The position numbers and the translations under genes were made by a program. A stretch of DNA of 64,000 nucleotides. Origin: JBJXHC01 sp964538485. Lineage in GTDB: Bacteria; Bacteroidota; Ignavibacteria; UBA10030; UBA6906. The notes below the pieces were generated by a model, which was not told the DNA's origin, did not search any database, and worked only from the letters and a program-made list of their open reading frames with translations. The DNA is taken from contig CAZIHJ010000002.1 in the NCBI GenBank assembly GCA_964538485.1, positions 1 through 64,000 on the forward strand, in the 5' to 3' direction. Every line of letters starts with the position of its first letter. Positions within the stretch are counted from its first letter, which is position 1. Below, piece by piece: positions 19,701-28,621 of the stretch.

Positions 19701-21850
19701 ACTTTGATGCAACCGGACTCACTCCGGCAACATACACCACGAACATCGTTGTCACAAGCAATGACCCGGATGAGCCCACTACCAATGTCGGAGTATCCCT
19801 CCTGGTGACCGGAGCTCCTAATCTCGTCACGGTACCATCGGCAATATTCAAGACCATGGCCCCCAACACGTCGGCGGTGGAAACCCTGGTTATCAAGAAC
19901 ACCGGCGCGGCGGTCTTGAATTGGTCCATAGCGGACGTTCCTTTTGCACCGCAGACCCCCGAAGTTCAGCCAGGCGTTCCAAGCTGGGACGAACTCAATC
20001 CCGTCAAAGTCGGCCGTGATGGCAGACCTATCGCTTTAGGGAAGGATGAGAAAGACCCCCGCACGGGTCAACCCCCAACTGAAGGCCAGGGTGGTCCCGA
20101 TGCAGGTGGATATCGCTGGATTGACAGTGACGAAGCGGGAGGACCGACATTTAGCTGGTTTGATATCACAGGCATCGGTACTTCGATTCCTTCATCGCAG
20201 TGGATAGGTTCAAGTGGAACGGCAAATGCCGACGACGGACGTACTGTCATTGGCCTCCCGTTTAGTTTCCCATACTACTCTGTGAACTACGANNNNNNNN
20301 NNNNNNNNNNNNNNNNNNNNNNNNNNNNNNNNNNNNNNNNNNNNNNNNNNNNNNNNNNNNNNNNNNNNNNNNNNNNNNNNNNNNNNNNNNNNATCGGAAT
20401 CGAAAATGTCGATGGCACCACCGGACTTCAGGTGGTGCACAACGCGGCTTATATGCACAACAACCTTGCAATTCTATTCGCGAAAGACGTCAGCTGGCTC
20501 TCCGAGAACCCCACCAGCGGTTCTGTGAATCCGGGCGATAGCGCGAAGGTTGCCATAGCTTTTGACGCGACGGGGTTGACGGAGGCGGTCTATACCGCTA
20601 CTCTGGAAATCGTCAGCAACGATTTTGCCAACACACCACTGGAGATCCCGGTGGAGTTAACGATTGGAGCATCGAACTCGGTTGGTGTTCCGATTGATGC
20701 AGGTTGGAATATTGTGTCCAACCCAATCATCACTGCCAATGACTCGGTGCTCGATCTGTATCCAACGGCCGCATTCAGTTACGCATTTGCGTATTCACCG
20801 ACTACCGGATACTCCCAGGAATATCAGCTCGAAAACGGGAAAGGGTATTGGGAGAAATTCCCTTCCAGCCTGACCCAGACAATTACCGGCATTCAGTTGA
20901 CAGCCGACACCATTCCAGTCGTTGCAGGATGGAACCTCATCGGCTCACTGTTCTCGACGGTGGACACCTCCACGATCAGCAGCACGCCACCCGGAATCCG
21001 GCAGTCACCATTCTACGGATTCAGTGGAGGGTACATTGCGGAAGACATTCTTGAGCCGGGAAAAGGATACTGGGTAAAGTCCAGCACTACTGGTTCATTG
21101 ATCATGTCGGCTCCAATCAATAACACTCCATCAACCAATGCCGTCCAGAACACAACACCTTCGTGGGATGGATTCTCCTCTGTGACGATCTCCGACAACT
21201 CCGGAGGTTCACAGGTACTCTATCTCGGGGAGATCACGGCACGAGCGGCCGCTGCATTCGAACTGCCACCCGCAGGCCCTGATGGCGTCCTGGATGTTCG
21301 CTTTGAATCACAGCGCATGGTGGAATCAATTCACGCAGATGCAACTCACCGGGTTGACTATCCCATTGCAATCCGCTCCACCGCTTATCCGGTGAGCGTC
21401 GAATGGAATATCGTCGGGAAGTCCGGATTCAGTCTGCGTGATGGCATCACCGGGTCGATTCTGCCGTCGCGAGCCCTCTCGGGCACCGGACGGATCATCA
21501 TTACAAATCCCTCCGTCGCCAGATTGGTGATCTCCGCTGAACAGAGCGGTGTGCCGACTGAATTCTCGTTGGATCAGAATTACCCCAATCCGTTCAACCC
21601 GACCACGAGCATTGCGTACGGACTCGCAAGTCCGGCCCAGGTCACGCTCAAAGTGTTCGACATTCTCGGCCAGGAAGTGGTAACACTCGCTGATGGCCTT
21701 CAGGATGCCGGCTACTTTACGGTTGAATGGGATGGAAAGAATGCGATGGGTAATGCTGTTTCAAGCGGTGTGTACTTCTACCGGATCGAAGCTTCCGGAG
21801 CAGATGGTACAACATTCAGAAGTTTGAGAAAAATGACTCTCATGAAGTAA
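16787..21850 (+). CDS. Giant secreted BNR/sialidase-repeat protein, paralogue of the preceding gene, with assembly gap
   Basis: Shine-Dalgarno AAGGAGG at 16776-16782. Signal peptide 1-24; BNR propeller about 70-480; two fibronectin III-like domains; the Rossmann-like DVLVWQPSDAIS...FFNQA domain (about 688-905); a BACON-like sandwich; and a NIDO-like module from about 1098 that is cut by 100 N. After the gap it resumes with IGIENVDGTTGLQVVHN, and then differs from the paralogue by a pair of GWN...GYW repeats (about 1301-1440: GWNIVSNP...GKGYWEKF, GWNLIGSL...GKGYWVKS). The T9SS type A domain is the last ~100 residues. Alignment to the gene at 12083 predicts about 328 missing bases, not 100. Both lengths leave the same remainder modulo 3, which is why the frame stays open. 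The true protein should be about 76 residues longer than the drawn one. Confidence 0.88.
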   Translation: MRPRITLLFLVAMWLITATLFGQERSAPMKDGLREQYRPVDSQQLRQQQAEPVRSNGTTDVLANNNGGASSTSNFTQSETSILAFGNNVVIAFNDAGSYNGSNNQFTGWSYSSDGGATFTDGGTLPTSVVGDAGDPVLARNETTGRIYLSTLGFSGAGTIQMFRSDDNGVTWMAPVNATPGGSTEDKQWHVVDNFVGSGNGNVYLISRSFGGPNGIYVFRSTDHGATFSTGVQIVSGKQGAFIAVAPDHSVYAFWYDGTASSIKMRKSTDFGVSFAPEITVATGLVGGTNGDLGLTGIRQGTASASGFRSSEFPHAAINPVSGHIYVTYNNDGAGADKADVFLVQSTNGGTTWSSPAKVNDDATTTDQWQPTIAVTPSGSTLGIFYYSRQEDAANNNLFKYYGRTGSISGSTVNFTASFAVSDVASYPEFGRDAPINPLYMGDYNHAHATASAFHLVWSDNRDDLPGGAPRKDPNVYYESIPAGDPTDPNPPTGVTAYSQFSTPTTMQLNWTNPTTLVDGSPIGAFVMRIKRDGLQIAEVTPPTTTYNDGGRTTYQQYTYTFQTRLTANDSLSAPVEVSWIAGGSPFPGVPTGVGVVISAPRSTQASISWTNPTTQKDGTPVHDLAGTRIWRNGVLIDSVNAATTVYVDTPPQGFVYSYYLQSYNSLVPRRYSDPSASVGGYIGDIPDVLVWQPSDAISASGDSLSASLTRLGVSNFKVDSLFEFGSNLSQYDAIFAVVGIYSNNHVILAADPEGPALNTYVQNGGNLYLEGGDVFNYDPESASGYQVRPIFGLNDGADGGADVTSINGRTIFNGLTFSYNGGNNFMDELHPNSDGAGRTLWIAPGSSPANDTMGVLNVYGSGRSVASVVEFGGLVDAAPEAGTNTKDSVLAKVLSFFNQAVADPEIVISPLSLSDTLQSNQTSSLNLTINNTTPPPAGGLIVGLSESAGWLSVTPTADTISASSNGGFTVNFDATGLTPATYTTNIVVTSNDPDEPTTNVGVSLLVTGAPNLVTVPSAIFKTMAPNTSAVETLVIKNTGAAVLNWSIADVPFAPQTPEVQPGVPSWDELNPVKVGRDGRPIALGKDEKDPRTGQPPTEGQGGPDAGGYRWIDSDEAGGPTFSWFDITGIGTSIPSSQWIGSSGTANADDGRTVIGLPFSFPYYSVNYXXXXXXXXXXXXXXXXXXXXXXXXXXXXXXXXXXIGIENVDGTTGLQVVHNAAYMHNNLAILFAKDVSWLSENPTSGSVNPGDSAKVAIAFDATGLTEAVYTATLEIVSNDFANTPLEIPVELTIGASNSVGVPIDAGWNIVSNPIITANDSVLDLYPTAAFSYAFAYSPTTGYSQEYQLENGKGYWEKFPSSLTQTITGIQLTADTIPVVAGWNLIGSLFSTVDTSTISSTPPGIRQSPFYGFSGGYIAEDILEPGKGYWVKSSTTGSLIMSAPINNTPSTNAVQNTTPSWDGFSSVTISDNSGGSQVLYLGEITARAAAAFELPPAGPDGVLDVRFESQRMVESIHADATHRVDYPIAIRSTAYPVSVEWNIVGKSGFSLRDGITGSILPSRALSGTGRIIITNPSVARLVISAEQSGVPTEFSLDQNYPNPFNPTTSIAYGLASPAQVTLKVFDILGQEVVTLADGLQDAGYFTVEWDGKNAMGNAVSSGVYFYRIEASGADGTTFRSLRKMTLMK
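20293..20392. other. Assembly gap of exactly 100 N inside the NIDO-like module
   Basis: A run of N of placeholder length. It sits in the segment most similar to the genes at 6738 and 12083, which suggests that repeat collapse broke the assembly. Confidence 0.95.
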
Positions 21851-21870
21851 CAGTCATTTCGGTGTTTTGC

Positions 21871-21910
21871 AACAGGGCCTTCATCGAGAGATGAGGGCCT
21901 TGTTGTTTTT
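21871..21910 (+). terminator. Rho-independent terminator after the second BNR paralogue
   Basis: A 15-bp stem with two G-T wobbles (AACAGGGCCTTCATC with GATGAGGGCCTTGTT), the 4-nt loop GAGA, and a downstream T tract to 21910. Confidence 0.85.
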
Positions 21911-21921
21911 CAACAGGCAAG

Positions 21922-23691
21922 ATGTATATTATTGCAATGTCTCATGGCAAAATGATACGAGTGGCACTCTCCCGTTTTCTTGCTCTTCTTCTGCTGGTGA
22001 ACGCGGCAGTGGCGGTTTCGTCGCCCGCAGTATATTTGTATGAAGGATTTGAAGGGCAGGGAGTACCACAGGGTTGGTCACAGCACCAGATTGTCGGCCC
22101 GCTCGCATCATGGACATTCATTGGAACCGGCACAAATCCCCCCGTTCCACCTTTTGCAGGTACAGGACAGGCAAAATTCAATTCCTACGACGCGAGTCCC
22201 GGAGAACAATCACGACTCGTCACTCCGGCGCTCAATCTCATTTCGTCCTCCGATCCTTTTGTTGAATTCATGATGTATCATGACGATGAGTTTATCACGG
22301 TTCTTGATTCACTCTATGTGGAAGTCTCGACGGGGGATAGTATCATTGGTCCCTGGACCACGCTCATCGGGATTCAACGTCCGGATAGCCCCTCCCGTTG
22401 GGAGCGTATTTCAGCATCCCTGCTGGCCGTATCGGGAAGTCCAAGAGTGTTTGTCGGACTTCGCGGTGTTAGCAAGTACGGTAATAATATCTTCATTGAT
22501 CAGTTCCGTGTGGCGGACTCATCATTCCACGATCTCGGTACAATTGCTGTTTTTGATGATGCAGCGACACCACGTGAGGTTTCAGCAACCGAGCAAAGTC
22601 GGTTTGACTTCACGGAATCCGCACCATCGCCGGGGCGTATGCTCCCCCGCCACATGGGTGATTCCTTGTTGACGGCAATTGTGCGTAACTATGGCACTTA
22701 TTCCGAACCTGCATACGAACTGTATTGGGATGTGGATTTCAATCTACAGTCTCCCATCCAGAATCCCGATCCGTTGCCGCGCAACGGCCTTGATACATTC
22801 CTTCTTCCACTTCCCGAGCTTGACGCAGGCATCCATTACGTAAGAGCATGGACTGTACTCCCCACTGATTCAAATCGATCCAATGACACCACGAGGATGA
22901 CTCTTCTGGTTACTGACACTGCCGTTGTCTTTTTTGAATCATTCAATGGCGGAACATTCCCTCCGGCCGACTGGACGGTTATCAACCGGGATGGCGGGGC
23001 GCTCGGTCCGTGGTTTCGCGGCTCCCCCCCGTCGATCTTTCCCCCTTTCGAAGGGAGTGGCTACGCCGCAAACAACTTTCAACGAAATAACGGTCCGTAC
23101 ATCGACGACTACCTCATCACGCCGACGATCTCAGGCATTGGCCAGCCGGGCCTGGATGATTCGCTGACACTGTGGGTGCGTTCGGCACTCAACCCGCCCC
23201 CGTTTGGGAATTTTCCTGATTCACTGATGATCTTACTCTCCACGACGGGCAACGATACCGGAAGCTTTACCATACTCCTCGATTATCTTGCCGTTCCAAA
23301 GGGAATGTGGACCCGCAAGGCGTATCGACTTTCGCACCTTGTTCCAGCCAACTCAGCGATCAATATCGCATTCCGGTATTTGCATTTTGCAGGCGGAGCG
23401 GCGGGGCTGAACTCTGATTTTGTGGGCGTGGATGCAATACAGATCGAGCGAGGGCTTCCAACATCTGTTCATTGGTTTCCTTCCCTTCCTTATACACTGG
23501 CCCTCGAACAAAACTATCCGAACCCCTTCAATCCTGTGACCCGGATACGGTATCATGTTCCCCGGAGCGGCATGGTCACTATGAGTGTCCANNNNNNNNN
23601 NNNNNNNNNNNNNNNNNNNNNNNNNNNNNNNNNNNNNNNNNNNNNNNNNNNNNNNNNNNNNNNNNNNNNNNNNNNNNNNNNNNNNNNNNNN
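21922..23691 (+). CDS. Secreted protein with two choice-of-anchor-J (MAM-like) domains and interrupted T9SS domain
   Basis: ATGs at 21922, 21937 and 21952 are all possible. The last gives MIRVALSRFLALLLLVNAAV, the cleanest signal peptide. Two cleaved-adhesin/choice-of-anchor-J sandwiches follow: the first begins LYEGFEGQGVPQGWSQ and ends NNIFIDQFRV; the second begins FFESFNGGTFPPADWTV and ends DFVGVDAIQIE. The T9SS domain starts normally (LEQNYPNPFNPVTRIRYHV) but is cut by 100 N at 23592, so the true stop is not resolved. The frame carried across the gap (LRGLLPENGG, stop at 23724) does not look like a sorting-domain end. The next frame, with SASRKRWMK, fits the usual RKM..MK ending better, so the real gap length probably differs from 100 modulo 3. 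Such domains mediate surface adhesion or carbohydrate binding. Confidence 0.85.
23592..23691. other. Assembly gap of exactly 100 N inside a T9SS sorting domain
   Basis: A placeholder-length run of N in a domain that is repeated in six genes of this window, so a repeat-driven break is likely. Confidence 0.95.
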
Positions 23692-23800
23692 CTCCGTGGT
23701 CTGCTTCCAGAAAACGGTGGATGAAACATTGGCATACCGTTGGTAACTCACCATCCAGAATTACTAACAGCGCTACCAATACCATCTACGGAGGGATTCT

Positions 23801-24289
23801 ATGAAAAGTCTATTGTTGTTTGTGGTTGCAATCGTTTCGTTCGGAGCCATTGGTTGTACCGATCAGACTTCGGTAACAAATCCAGTTCCTGACGGAGTCG
23901 TTTCAGGAGTATCGGGACAGGGTACGCCAACGTCCGGACAGTGGAACATCGACCAGATTGTTTATGTGGTTGAAAAGAAGGAGCACTATCTTGTCCATGG
24001 CACAATCGAATATCGGTTGCAACATGATGGCTTTGGATTTACATTCGCAGCAGATGTGAAGCTTGAAGCAGGGTTGATTCGGGAAAAGTCCGAGCCAACT
24101 CTCGTGAATGAGTCGTTTGTCACCAGCGGGGAGGTTTCAAAGAAGGGGAATACAATTTTTGTCCGTGAGTACAACCTCGGGACAGCCACTCCTGACGCGA
24201 GATTACGGATAGAATTTGAGGTGGGTGAATCTGCCCGCCTGAAGGGAGTCAGCGTACTTGCTGCGCCATTCGTGGGAAAAACCGAATAA
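23801..24289 (+). CDS. Small predicted lipoprotein of unknown function
   Basis: 162 residues. The N-terminus MKSLLLFVVAIVSFGAIGC is a type II signal peptide with lipobox AIGC, so Cys19 should be lipidated and the protein anchored in a membrane. GGAGGG at 23790-23795 supports ATG 23801. The mature part starts with a Thr/Gly/Pro-rich linker and then about 110 residues predicted to be mostly beta-strand (for example HYLVHGTIEYRLQHDGFGF and ARLRIEFEV). I do not recognise a family. It closes the secretome block and has its own terminator. Confidence 0.8.
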   Translation: MKSLLLFVVAIVSFGAIGCTDQTSVTNPVPDGVVSGVSGQGTPTSGQWNIDQIVYVVEKKEHYLVHGTIEYRLQHDGFGFTFAADVKLEAGLIREKSEPTLVNESFVTSGEVSKKGNTIFVREYNLGTATPDARLRIEFEVGESARLKGVSVLAAPFVGKTE

Positions 24290-24312
24290 GAAGTGGTGGG
24301 TTGGCGCAACAG

Positions 24313-24345
24313 AAAGCCCCGGGCGTGTTGTCCGGGGCTTTTTTT
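24313..24345 (+). terminator. Rho-independent terminator between convergent genes
   Basis: A 10-bp perfect stem (AAAGCCCCGG at 24313-24322 with its complement at 24332-24341) and a 9-nt loop are followed by T to 24345. It separates the lipoprotein gene from the convergent lysine transaminase gene. Confidence 0.9.
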
Positions 24346-24353
24346 GTCGGTAC

Positions 24354-25697
24354 CTACTCAAGACTCTGACGAATAATCCGGAGACCTTCGTCAACCTCAT
24401 CTTGCGAGATATTCAACGGTGGCCGGAACCGTATGGAACGTTCGCCACTGGGCAGGATAATAAGCCCCTTCTCGAATGCTTTCTTCCGGATATCGTTGCG
24501 ACCTGCCGCTGTGGCGACATCGAAGGCTGCAAACATCCCGCGGCCGCGTGCGTTGGAGATAACCGCGGGAAAATCGTTCCGGAGTTGCTCCAGCCCACGC
24601 ACAAGATAGTCACCCATGACCCGCGCATTCTCCACGAGGTTCTCTTCCTGAATAATTTCCAGGTAACGCTGGGAACGGACCATATCCACGAGGTTTCCTC
24701 CCCAGGTGGAATTGATCCGACTGGGCACAACAAACACGTTGTCCTTCACCTCTTCGATCCGGCGGCCGCACAAGAACCCGCAAACCTGGGTCTTCTTGCC
24801 GAACGAGATCATATCCGGTTGAACGAAGTGTTCATGCGCCCACATCTTTCCTGTCAGCCCGATTCCCGTCTGCACTTCATCGAAAATCAACATTGCTTCG
24901 TTTTCATCAGCAAGTTGACGGAGGGCCTTGAAGAATTCCGGACGGAAGTGATTGTCGCCGCCTTCTCCCTGGATCGGCTCCAGAATAATTGCGGCAACAT
25001 CGTCCTTATTCTTCTGGAACGCCTCCTTCATCTGACTGACGCTGAGTGCTTCGTCCTTGATGACGGCGGCAAGGTTTTGTTCGTTTAACGGGAACCTAAT
25101 CGCCGGATTGAACACTCGCGGCCATGAAAACTTCGGGAACAGGTCCGTCTTCACAGGATCAGTGTTGGTCAGCGACAGTGTGTATCCTGACCTGCCATGG
25201 AAACACTGTCGGAAGTGAAGAACCTGTCTCCCCTTTTCCTCTTTGTATCCCTTGAGGAAATTTTTCCTGATCTTCCAATCAAATGCCGCCTTGAGCGCGT
25301 TCTCCACGCCGAGCGTTCCGCCTTCGACAAAAAAGGCATGCGGAAGGTACTCCGGCATTGCAATACGTGCAAACGTCTCAACAAAATCCGCCTGTTCGGA
25401 AGTATAGATATCGGAACTGGATGGCTTGTTGACCGCTACGTATCCCAGTTTCTCCAGAAATTCCGGTGTCGTCATCTTCGGATGATTCAGGCCGATGGGT
25501 GAAGAGGCGACAAATGTGAAGAAATCAAGGTAGCGTTTGCCACTGCGGGCGTCGACGATGTACGAGCCCTGGCTTCGTTTCAGATCCACAATGATATCAA
25601 AGCCATCGACCAGCATGTGCTTCGAGAGCGTGGGGAATACTTCGGTTGGTGGTACCTGTGTAGAGTGCGTCGGCACAAGAACCTCGTGAGTGTACAT
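24354..25697 (-). CDS. lat: L-lysine 6-transaminase
   Basis: A 447-residue class III PLP aminotransferase that matches the lysine epsilon-aminotransferase subfamily along its whole length. Key sites: FFVEGGTLGVENALKAAFDW near 122-141, the PLP-pyridine Asp273 in LIFDEVQTGIG, and Schiff-base Lys301 in SFGKKTQVCGF. That Lys context (FGKKTQVCG) is typical of LAT rather than of ornithine or GABA transaminases. It moves the epsilon-amino group of lysine to 2-oxoglutarate, giving 2-aminoadipate 6-semialdehyde (piperideine-6-carboxylate). The preceding gene in the same orientation, an aldehyde dehydrogenase 123 bp upstream, is the logical next enzyme. Cytoplasmic. Full family length, no defects seen. 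Confidence 0.93.
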   Translation of the reverse strand: MYTHEVLVPTHSTQVPPTEVFPTLSKHMLVDGFDIIVDLKRSQGSYIVDARSGKRYLDFFTFVASSPIGLNHPKMTTPEFLEKLGYVAVNKPSSSDIYTSEQADFVETFARIAMPEYLPHAFFVEGGTLGVENALKAAFDWKIRKNFLKGYKEEKGRQVLHFRQCFHGRSGYTLSLTNTDPVKTDLFPKFSWPRVFNPAIRFPLNEQNLAAVIKDEALSVSQMKEAFQKNKDDVAAIILEPIQGEGGDNHFRPEFFKALRQLADENEAMLIFDEVQTGIGLTGKMWAHEHFVQPDMISFGKKTQVCGFLCGRRIEEVKDNVFVVPSRINSTWGGNLVDMVRSQRYLEIIQEENLVENARVMGDYLVRGLEQLRNDFPAVISNARGRGMFAAFDVATAAGRNDIRKKAFEKGLIILPSGERSIRFRPPLNISQDEVDEGLRIIRQSLE

Positions 25698-25820
25698 GGA
25701 ATTCTCCTGTAATGAATGTTCTGCATTATCATGAATTATGACAACGATGACAGAACAGTCGTCAGAAGAATTCCTGATGTTCGTACAAAGAAAGGATGAA
25801 GATGTTTGTGGTCGTCATGC

Positions 25821-27311
25821 TCAGTTCTCGTAATTGTCGATCTGAGCGCGCTGCAAGCCGCCACTGTAGTCAACGTACACACTCTTCCATTCGGAGAAGA
25901 AGTCGTACACCGTCCACCCGCCCTCGCGGTGACCGTTACCGGTCTGTTTCACGCCACCAAACGGCATGTGAGCTTCCGCTCCAATTGTAGGGGCATTGAT
26001 GTACGTGATGCCTGCCCTGATGTCCCGGATGGCTGTAAATGCGCTATTGATGTTATTCGTGTAGACGGACGATGAAAGCCCGTAGATAGTGTCATTCAAA
26101 ATGTGAATTCCCTGTTCAAGGTTCTTCACTTTGAGAACAGACAAGACCGGACCGAAGATCTCTTCCTTTGCAATACGATGATCGGGTTGCACATCGGCAA
26201 ACACCGTCGGCCTGTAGAACCATCCGCTGCCGAGACCCGGTTCAAGTGGAATTTCTCCTCCCGCAACGAGCCGGCCTCCCTGCTGCAGGCCGATTTCCAC
26301 ATAGCTCTGCACTGTCTTCCGCTGACTTTCATTGACACACGGACCAACATCGACTCCCTTATTGAGTCCGTTGCCGAGCTTCAACGTGGCAACACGCTTG
26401 ATGAGCATTTCCAGGAACACGTCATGAATCTTTTCATGTAACAACAAACGACTTGTTGCCGTACAGCGCTGACCGGTCGTGCCGAACGCCCCCCACAAAA
26501 CGCCATCGAGTGCCAACTCCAGATTCGCATCATCCATAACGAGTTGGGCGTTCTTGCCGCCAAGTTCGAGTGAGACGCGTTTCAACGTCGCGCTGGCGAC
26601 CTCGGAGATTTTTTTGCCGACGGATGTCGAGCCGGTAAAGCTGACCAGGTCAACATCGGGGTGAGATACGATGCTCATTCCCACATCAGCACCACCGCCA
26701 TGGACAATATTGACCACTCCTTCCGGAACACCTGCATCGAGCAGAATTTCCACAAGTGACGTTGCCGTTGCCGGCGTATCCGTAGCGGGCTTGAACACGA
26801 TGGTATTGCCGCAGAGCAGCGCCGGGAATATTTTCCACGTAGGGATGGCCATGGGAAAATTCCAGGGGGTAACAATGCCAGCCACACCTATCGGGACACG
26901 CAATGCCATATTAAATTTGTTGGGCAGCTCGGATGGTACAGTGTGCCCAAACAGGCGTCGCCCTTCAGTGGCTGCATAGTATGCCGTGTCGATCCCTTCC
27001 TGTACATCTCCGCGCGTCTCGGCAAGGACTTTGCCCATTTCCCTGGTCATTTGCGATGCGAGTTCCTCTTTGCGGGCGACCATCAGGTCGCCCACTTTAC
27101 GGAGAATGTCACCACGCTTCGGCGCCGGAAGAAGTCGCCATGATTCAAATGCCTTACGCGCTGCGCGCACTGCCTCTTCGACATCCTCTTTGCCTGACTT
27201 CGGGAACACGCCCACGACTTCATCCCAATTGGCCGGGTTGCGGTTTTCAAACGTCTGCCCGGATTTTGCATCAACCCACTTACCGCCGATAAAATTCTGG
27301 AACTTCTTCAT
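25821..27311 (-). CDS. Aldehyde dehydrogenase, probably 2-aminoadipate 6-semialdehyde dehydrogenase
   Basis: A 496-residue NAD(P)-dependent ALDH. Catalytic Cys283 in GQRCTATSR, general base Glu249 in SLELGGKN, oxyanion Asn151 in TPWNFPMA, and the cofactor loop FTGSTSVG (about 225-232) are all intact. Superfamily membership is certain. The substrate is inferred: the gene lies immediately upstream of lysine 6-transaminase on the same strand, so oxidation of 2-aminoadipate semialdehyde to 2-aminoadipate is the best guess. Sequence alone would also allow succinate- or glutarate-semialdehyde. Its start is 17 nt after the purB stop, so it is likely part of the same transcript as purB and htrA. Confidence 0.88.
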   Translation of the reverse strand: MKKFQNFIGGKWVDAKSGQTFENRNPANWDEVVGVFPKSGKEDVEEAVRAARKAFESWRLLPAPKRGDILRKVGDLMVARKEELASQMTREMGKVLAETRGDVQEGIDTAYYAATEGRRLFGHTVPSELPNKFNMALRVPIGVAGIVTPWNFPMAIPTWKIFPALLCGNTIVFKPATDTPATATSLVEILLDAGVPEGVVNIVHGGGADVGMSIVSHPDVDLVSFTGSTSVGKKISEVASATLKRVSLELGGKNAQLVMDDANLELALDGVLWGAFGTTGQRCTATSRLLLHEKIHDVFLEMLIKRVATLKLGNGLNKGVDVGPCVNESQRKTVQSYVEIGLQQGGRLVAGGEIPLEPGLGSGWFYRPTVFADVQPDHRIAKEEIFGPVLSVLKVKNLEQGIHILNDTIYGLSSSVYTNNINSAFTAIRDIRAGITYINAPTIGAEAHMPFGGVKQTGNGHREGGWTVYDFFSEWKSVYVDYSGGLQRAQIDNYEN

Positions 27312-27328
27312 GTTACTCCTTTGCTATT

Positions 27329-28621
27329 CTATGCCAGACCCACTCTGCGGAAGATATACTCCACATTACGGAGACTTTTAGAAAGATCAAATAATGAATC
27401 GGCCTGCCCACCAAGTGCAGCAGCCATTTCCTTGTCCGCTTTTACAACATCCTTAAAGTTCTTCTGTGACTGCCAGACATCCATTGCTGCACCCTGAACA
27501 AGCCGATACGCTTCCTCGCGCCTCATTCCCCCGGAGGTCAGAGCAAGAAGAAGCGACTGCGAAAAGATCAACCCCCTGGTCCTGTCGAGATTCTTGAGCA
27601 TGTTCTCGGGATAAACAAGAAGCTTATCCATCACGTCTGTAAACAGGTTGAGCATATAGTCGAGAAGGATGCAGCTATCCGGTACGATTACCCGTTCGAC
27701 CGAAGAGTGCGTTATATCCCGCTCGTGCCACAACGCAACGTTTTCCATTGCTGCCAGGGCATTTCCACGCAACACGCGTGACAGTCCGGCAATGCGCTCG
27801 CACGTGATCGGGTTCCTCTTGTGCGGCATTGCCGATGAGCCCTTTTGTCCTTTGGAAAAAAATTCCTCCGCCTCAAGAACTTCCGTCTTTTGCAAATGCC
27901 TGATCTCCGTTGCAAACTTCTCCAGGGAACTACCGATAAGGGCAATCGTTGTGAGAAATTCCGCGTGTCTGTCCCGCTGTAGAATCTGCGTCGATACAGG
28001 TGCCGGCTTCAGCCCAAGCTTTGCGCACACGTATTCTTCCACCTTCGGACTGAGGTGCTCGAAGGTTCCAACGGCTCCTGAAATTTGTCCGACGGCAATC
28101 CTGTCAACGGCCGATGAGAGCCGCGCGATGTTCCGTCTGGTTTCATCATACCACAGAGCGAGCTTTAACCCGAATGTCGTCGGTTCGGCGTGAATACCGT
28201 GCGTCCTGCCCACCATGACAGTGGTCTTGAATTCCTGTGCGCGACGCGCAAGAACCTCAGCCAAGGCATGCAGATCGGTCAAGAGCAGTTCACCCGACTG
28301 TTTCATCTGAACGGCAAGTCCGGTATCAAGCACATCAGACGACGTCATGCCGAGGTGGATGAACCGGGATTCCGGACCGACAAACTCCCCTACACTGGTG
28401 AGGAACGCAATCACATCGTGCTTCACCTCGAGCTCGATCTCATCAATGCGTTTGACGTCAAAACGGGCCCTTTCCCGTATCACCTGTGACGCTTCCCGGG
28501 GAATCACGCCAAGTTCGGCCTGCGCTTCGCATGCAAGAATCTCAATCTCCAGCCAGGTCCAATACTTGTTTTCGTCGTCCCAGATTCGACCCATTTGGGG
28601 GCGTGTATACCGTGTGATCAT
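27329..28621 (-). CDS. purB: Adenylosuccinate lyase
   Basis: 430 residues, the size of the short bacterial type. The fumarase-superfamily signature GSSAMPHKRNP is at 261-271 and the catalytic His141 lies in GRTHGIHAEP. It cleaves succinyl-AICAR and adenylosuccinate in purine synthesis. The start codon overlaps the htrA stop by 4 nt (28618-28621, ATGA), so the two are translationally coupled. Other purine genes (purD at 54046 and guaB at 57883) lie elsewhere in the window, so there is no pur operon. Confidence 0.97.
   Translation of the reverse strand: MITRYTRPQMGRIWDDENKYWTWLEIEILACEAQAELGVIPREASQVIRERARFDVKRIDEIELEVKHDVIAFLTSVGEFVGPESRFIHLGMTSSDVLDTGLAVQMKQSGELLLTDLHALAEVLARRAQEFKTTVMVGRTHGIHAEPTTFGLKLALWYDETRRNIARLSSAVDRIAVGQISGAVGTFEHLSPKVEEYVCAKLGLKPAPVSTQILQRDRHAEFLTTIALIGSSLEKFATEIRHLQKTEVLEAEEFFSKGQKGSSAMPHKRNPITCERIAGLSRVLRGNALAAMENVALWHERDITHSSVERVIVPDSCILLDYMLNLFTDVMDKLLVYPENMLKNLDRTRGLIFSQSLLLALTSGGMRREEAYRLVQGAAMDVWQSQKNFKDVVKADKEMAAALGGQADSLFDLSKSLRNVEYIFRRVGLA

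Noticed and set aside
24258..25088. 276-codon + strand frame opposite lysine transaminase
   Set aside because: It is entirely antisense to a conserved full-length enzyme, has no ribosome site and begins in the preceding lipoprotein gene.
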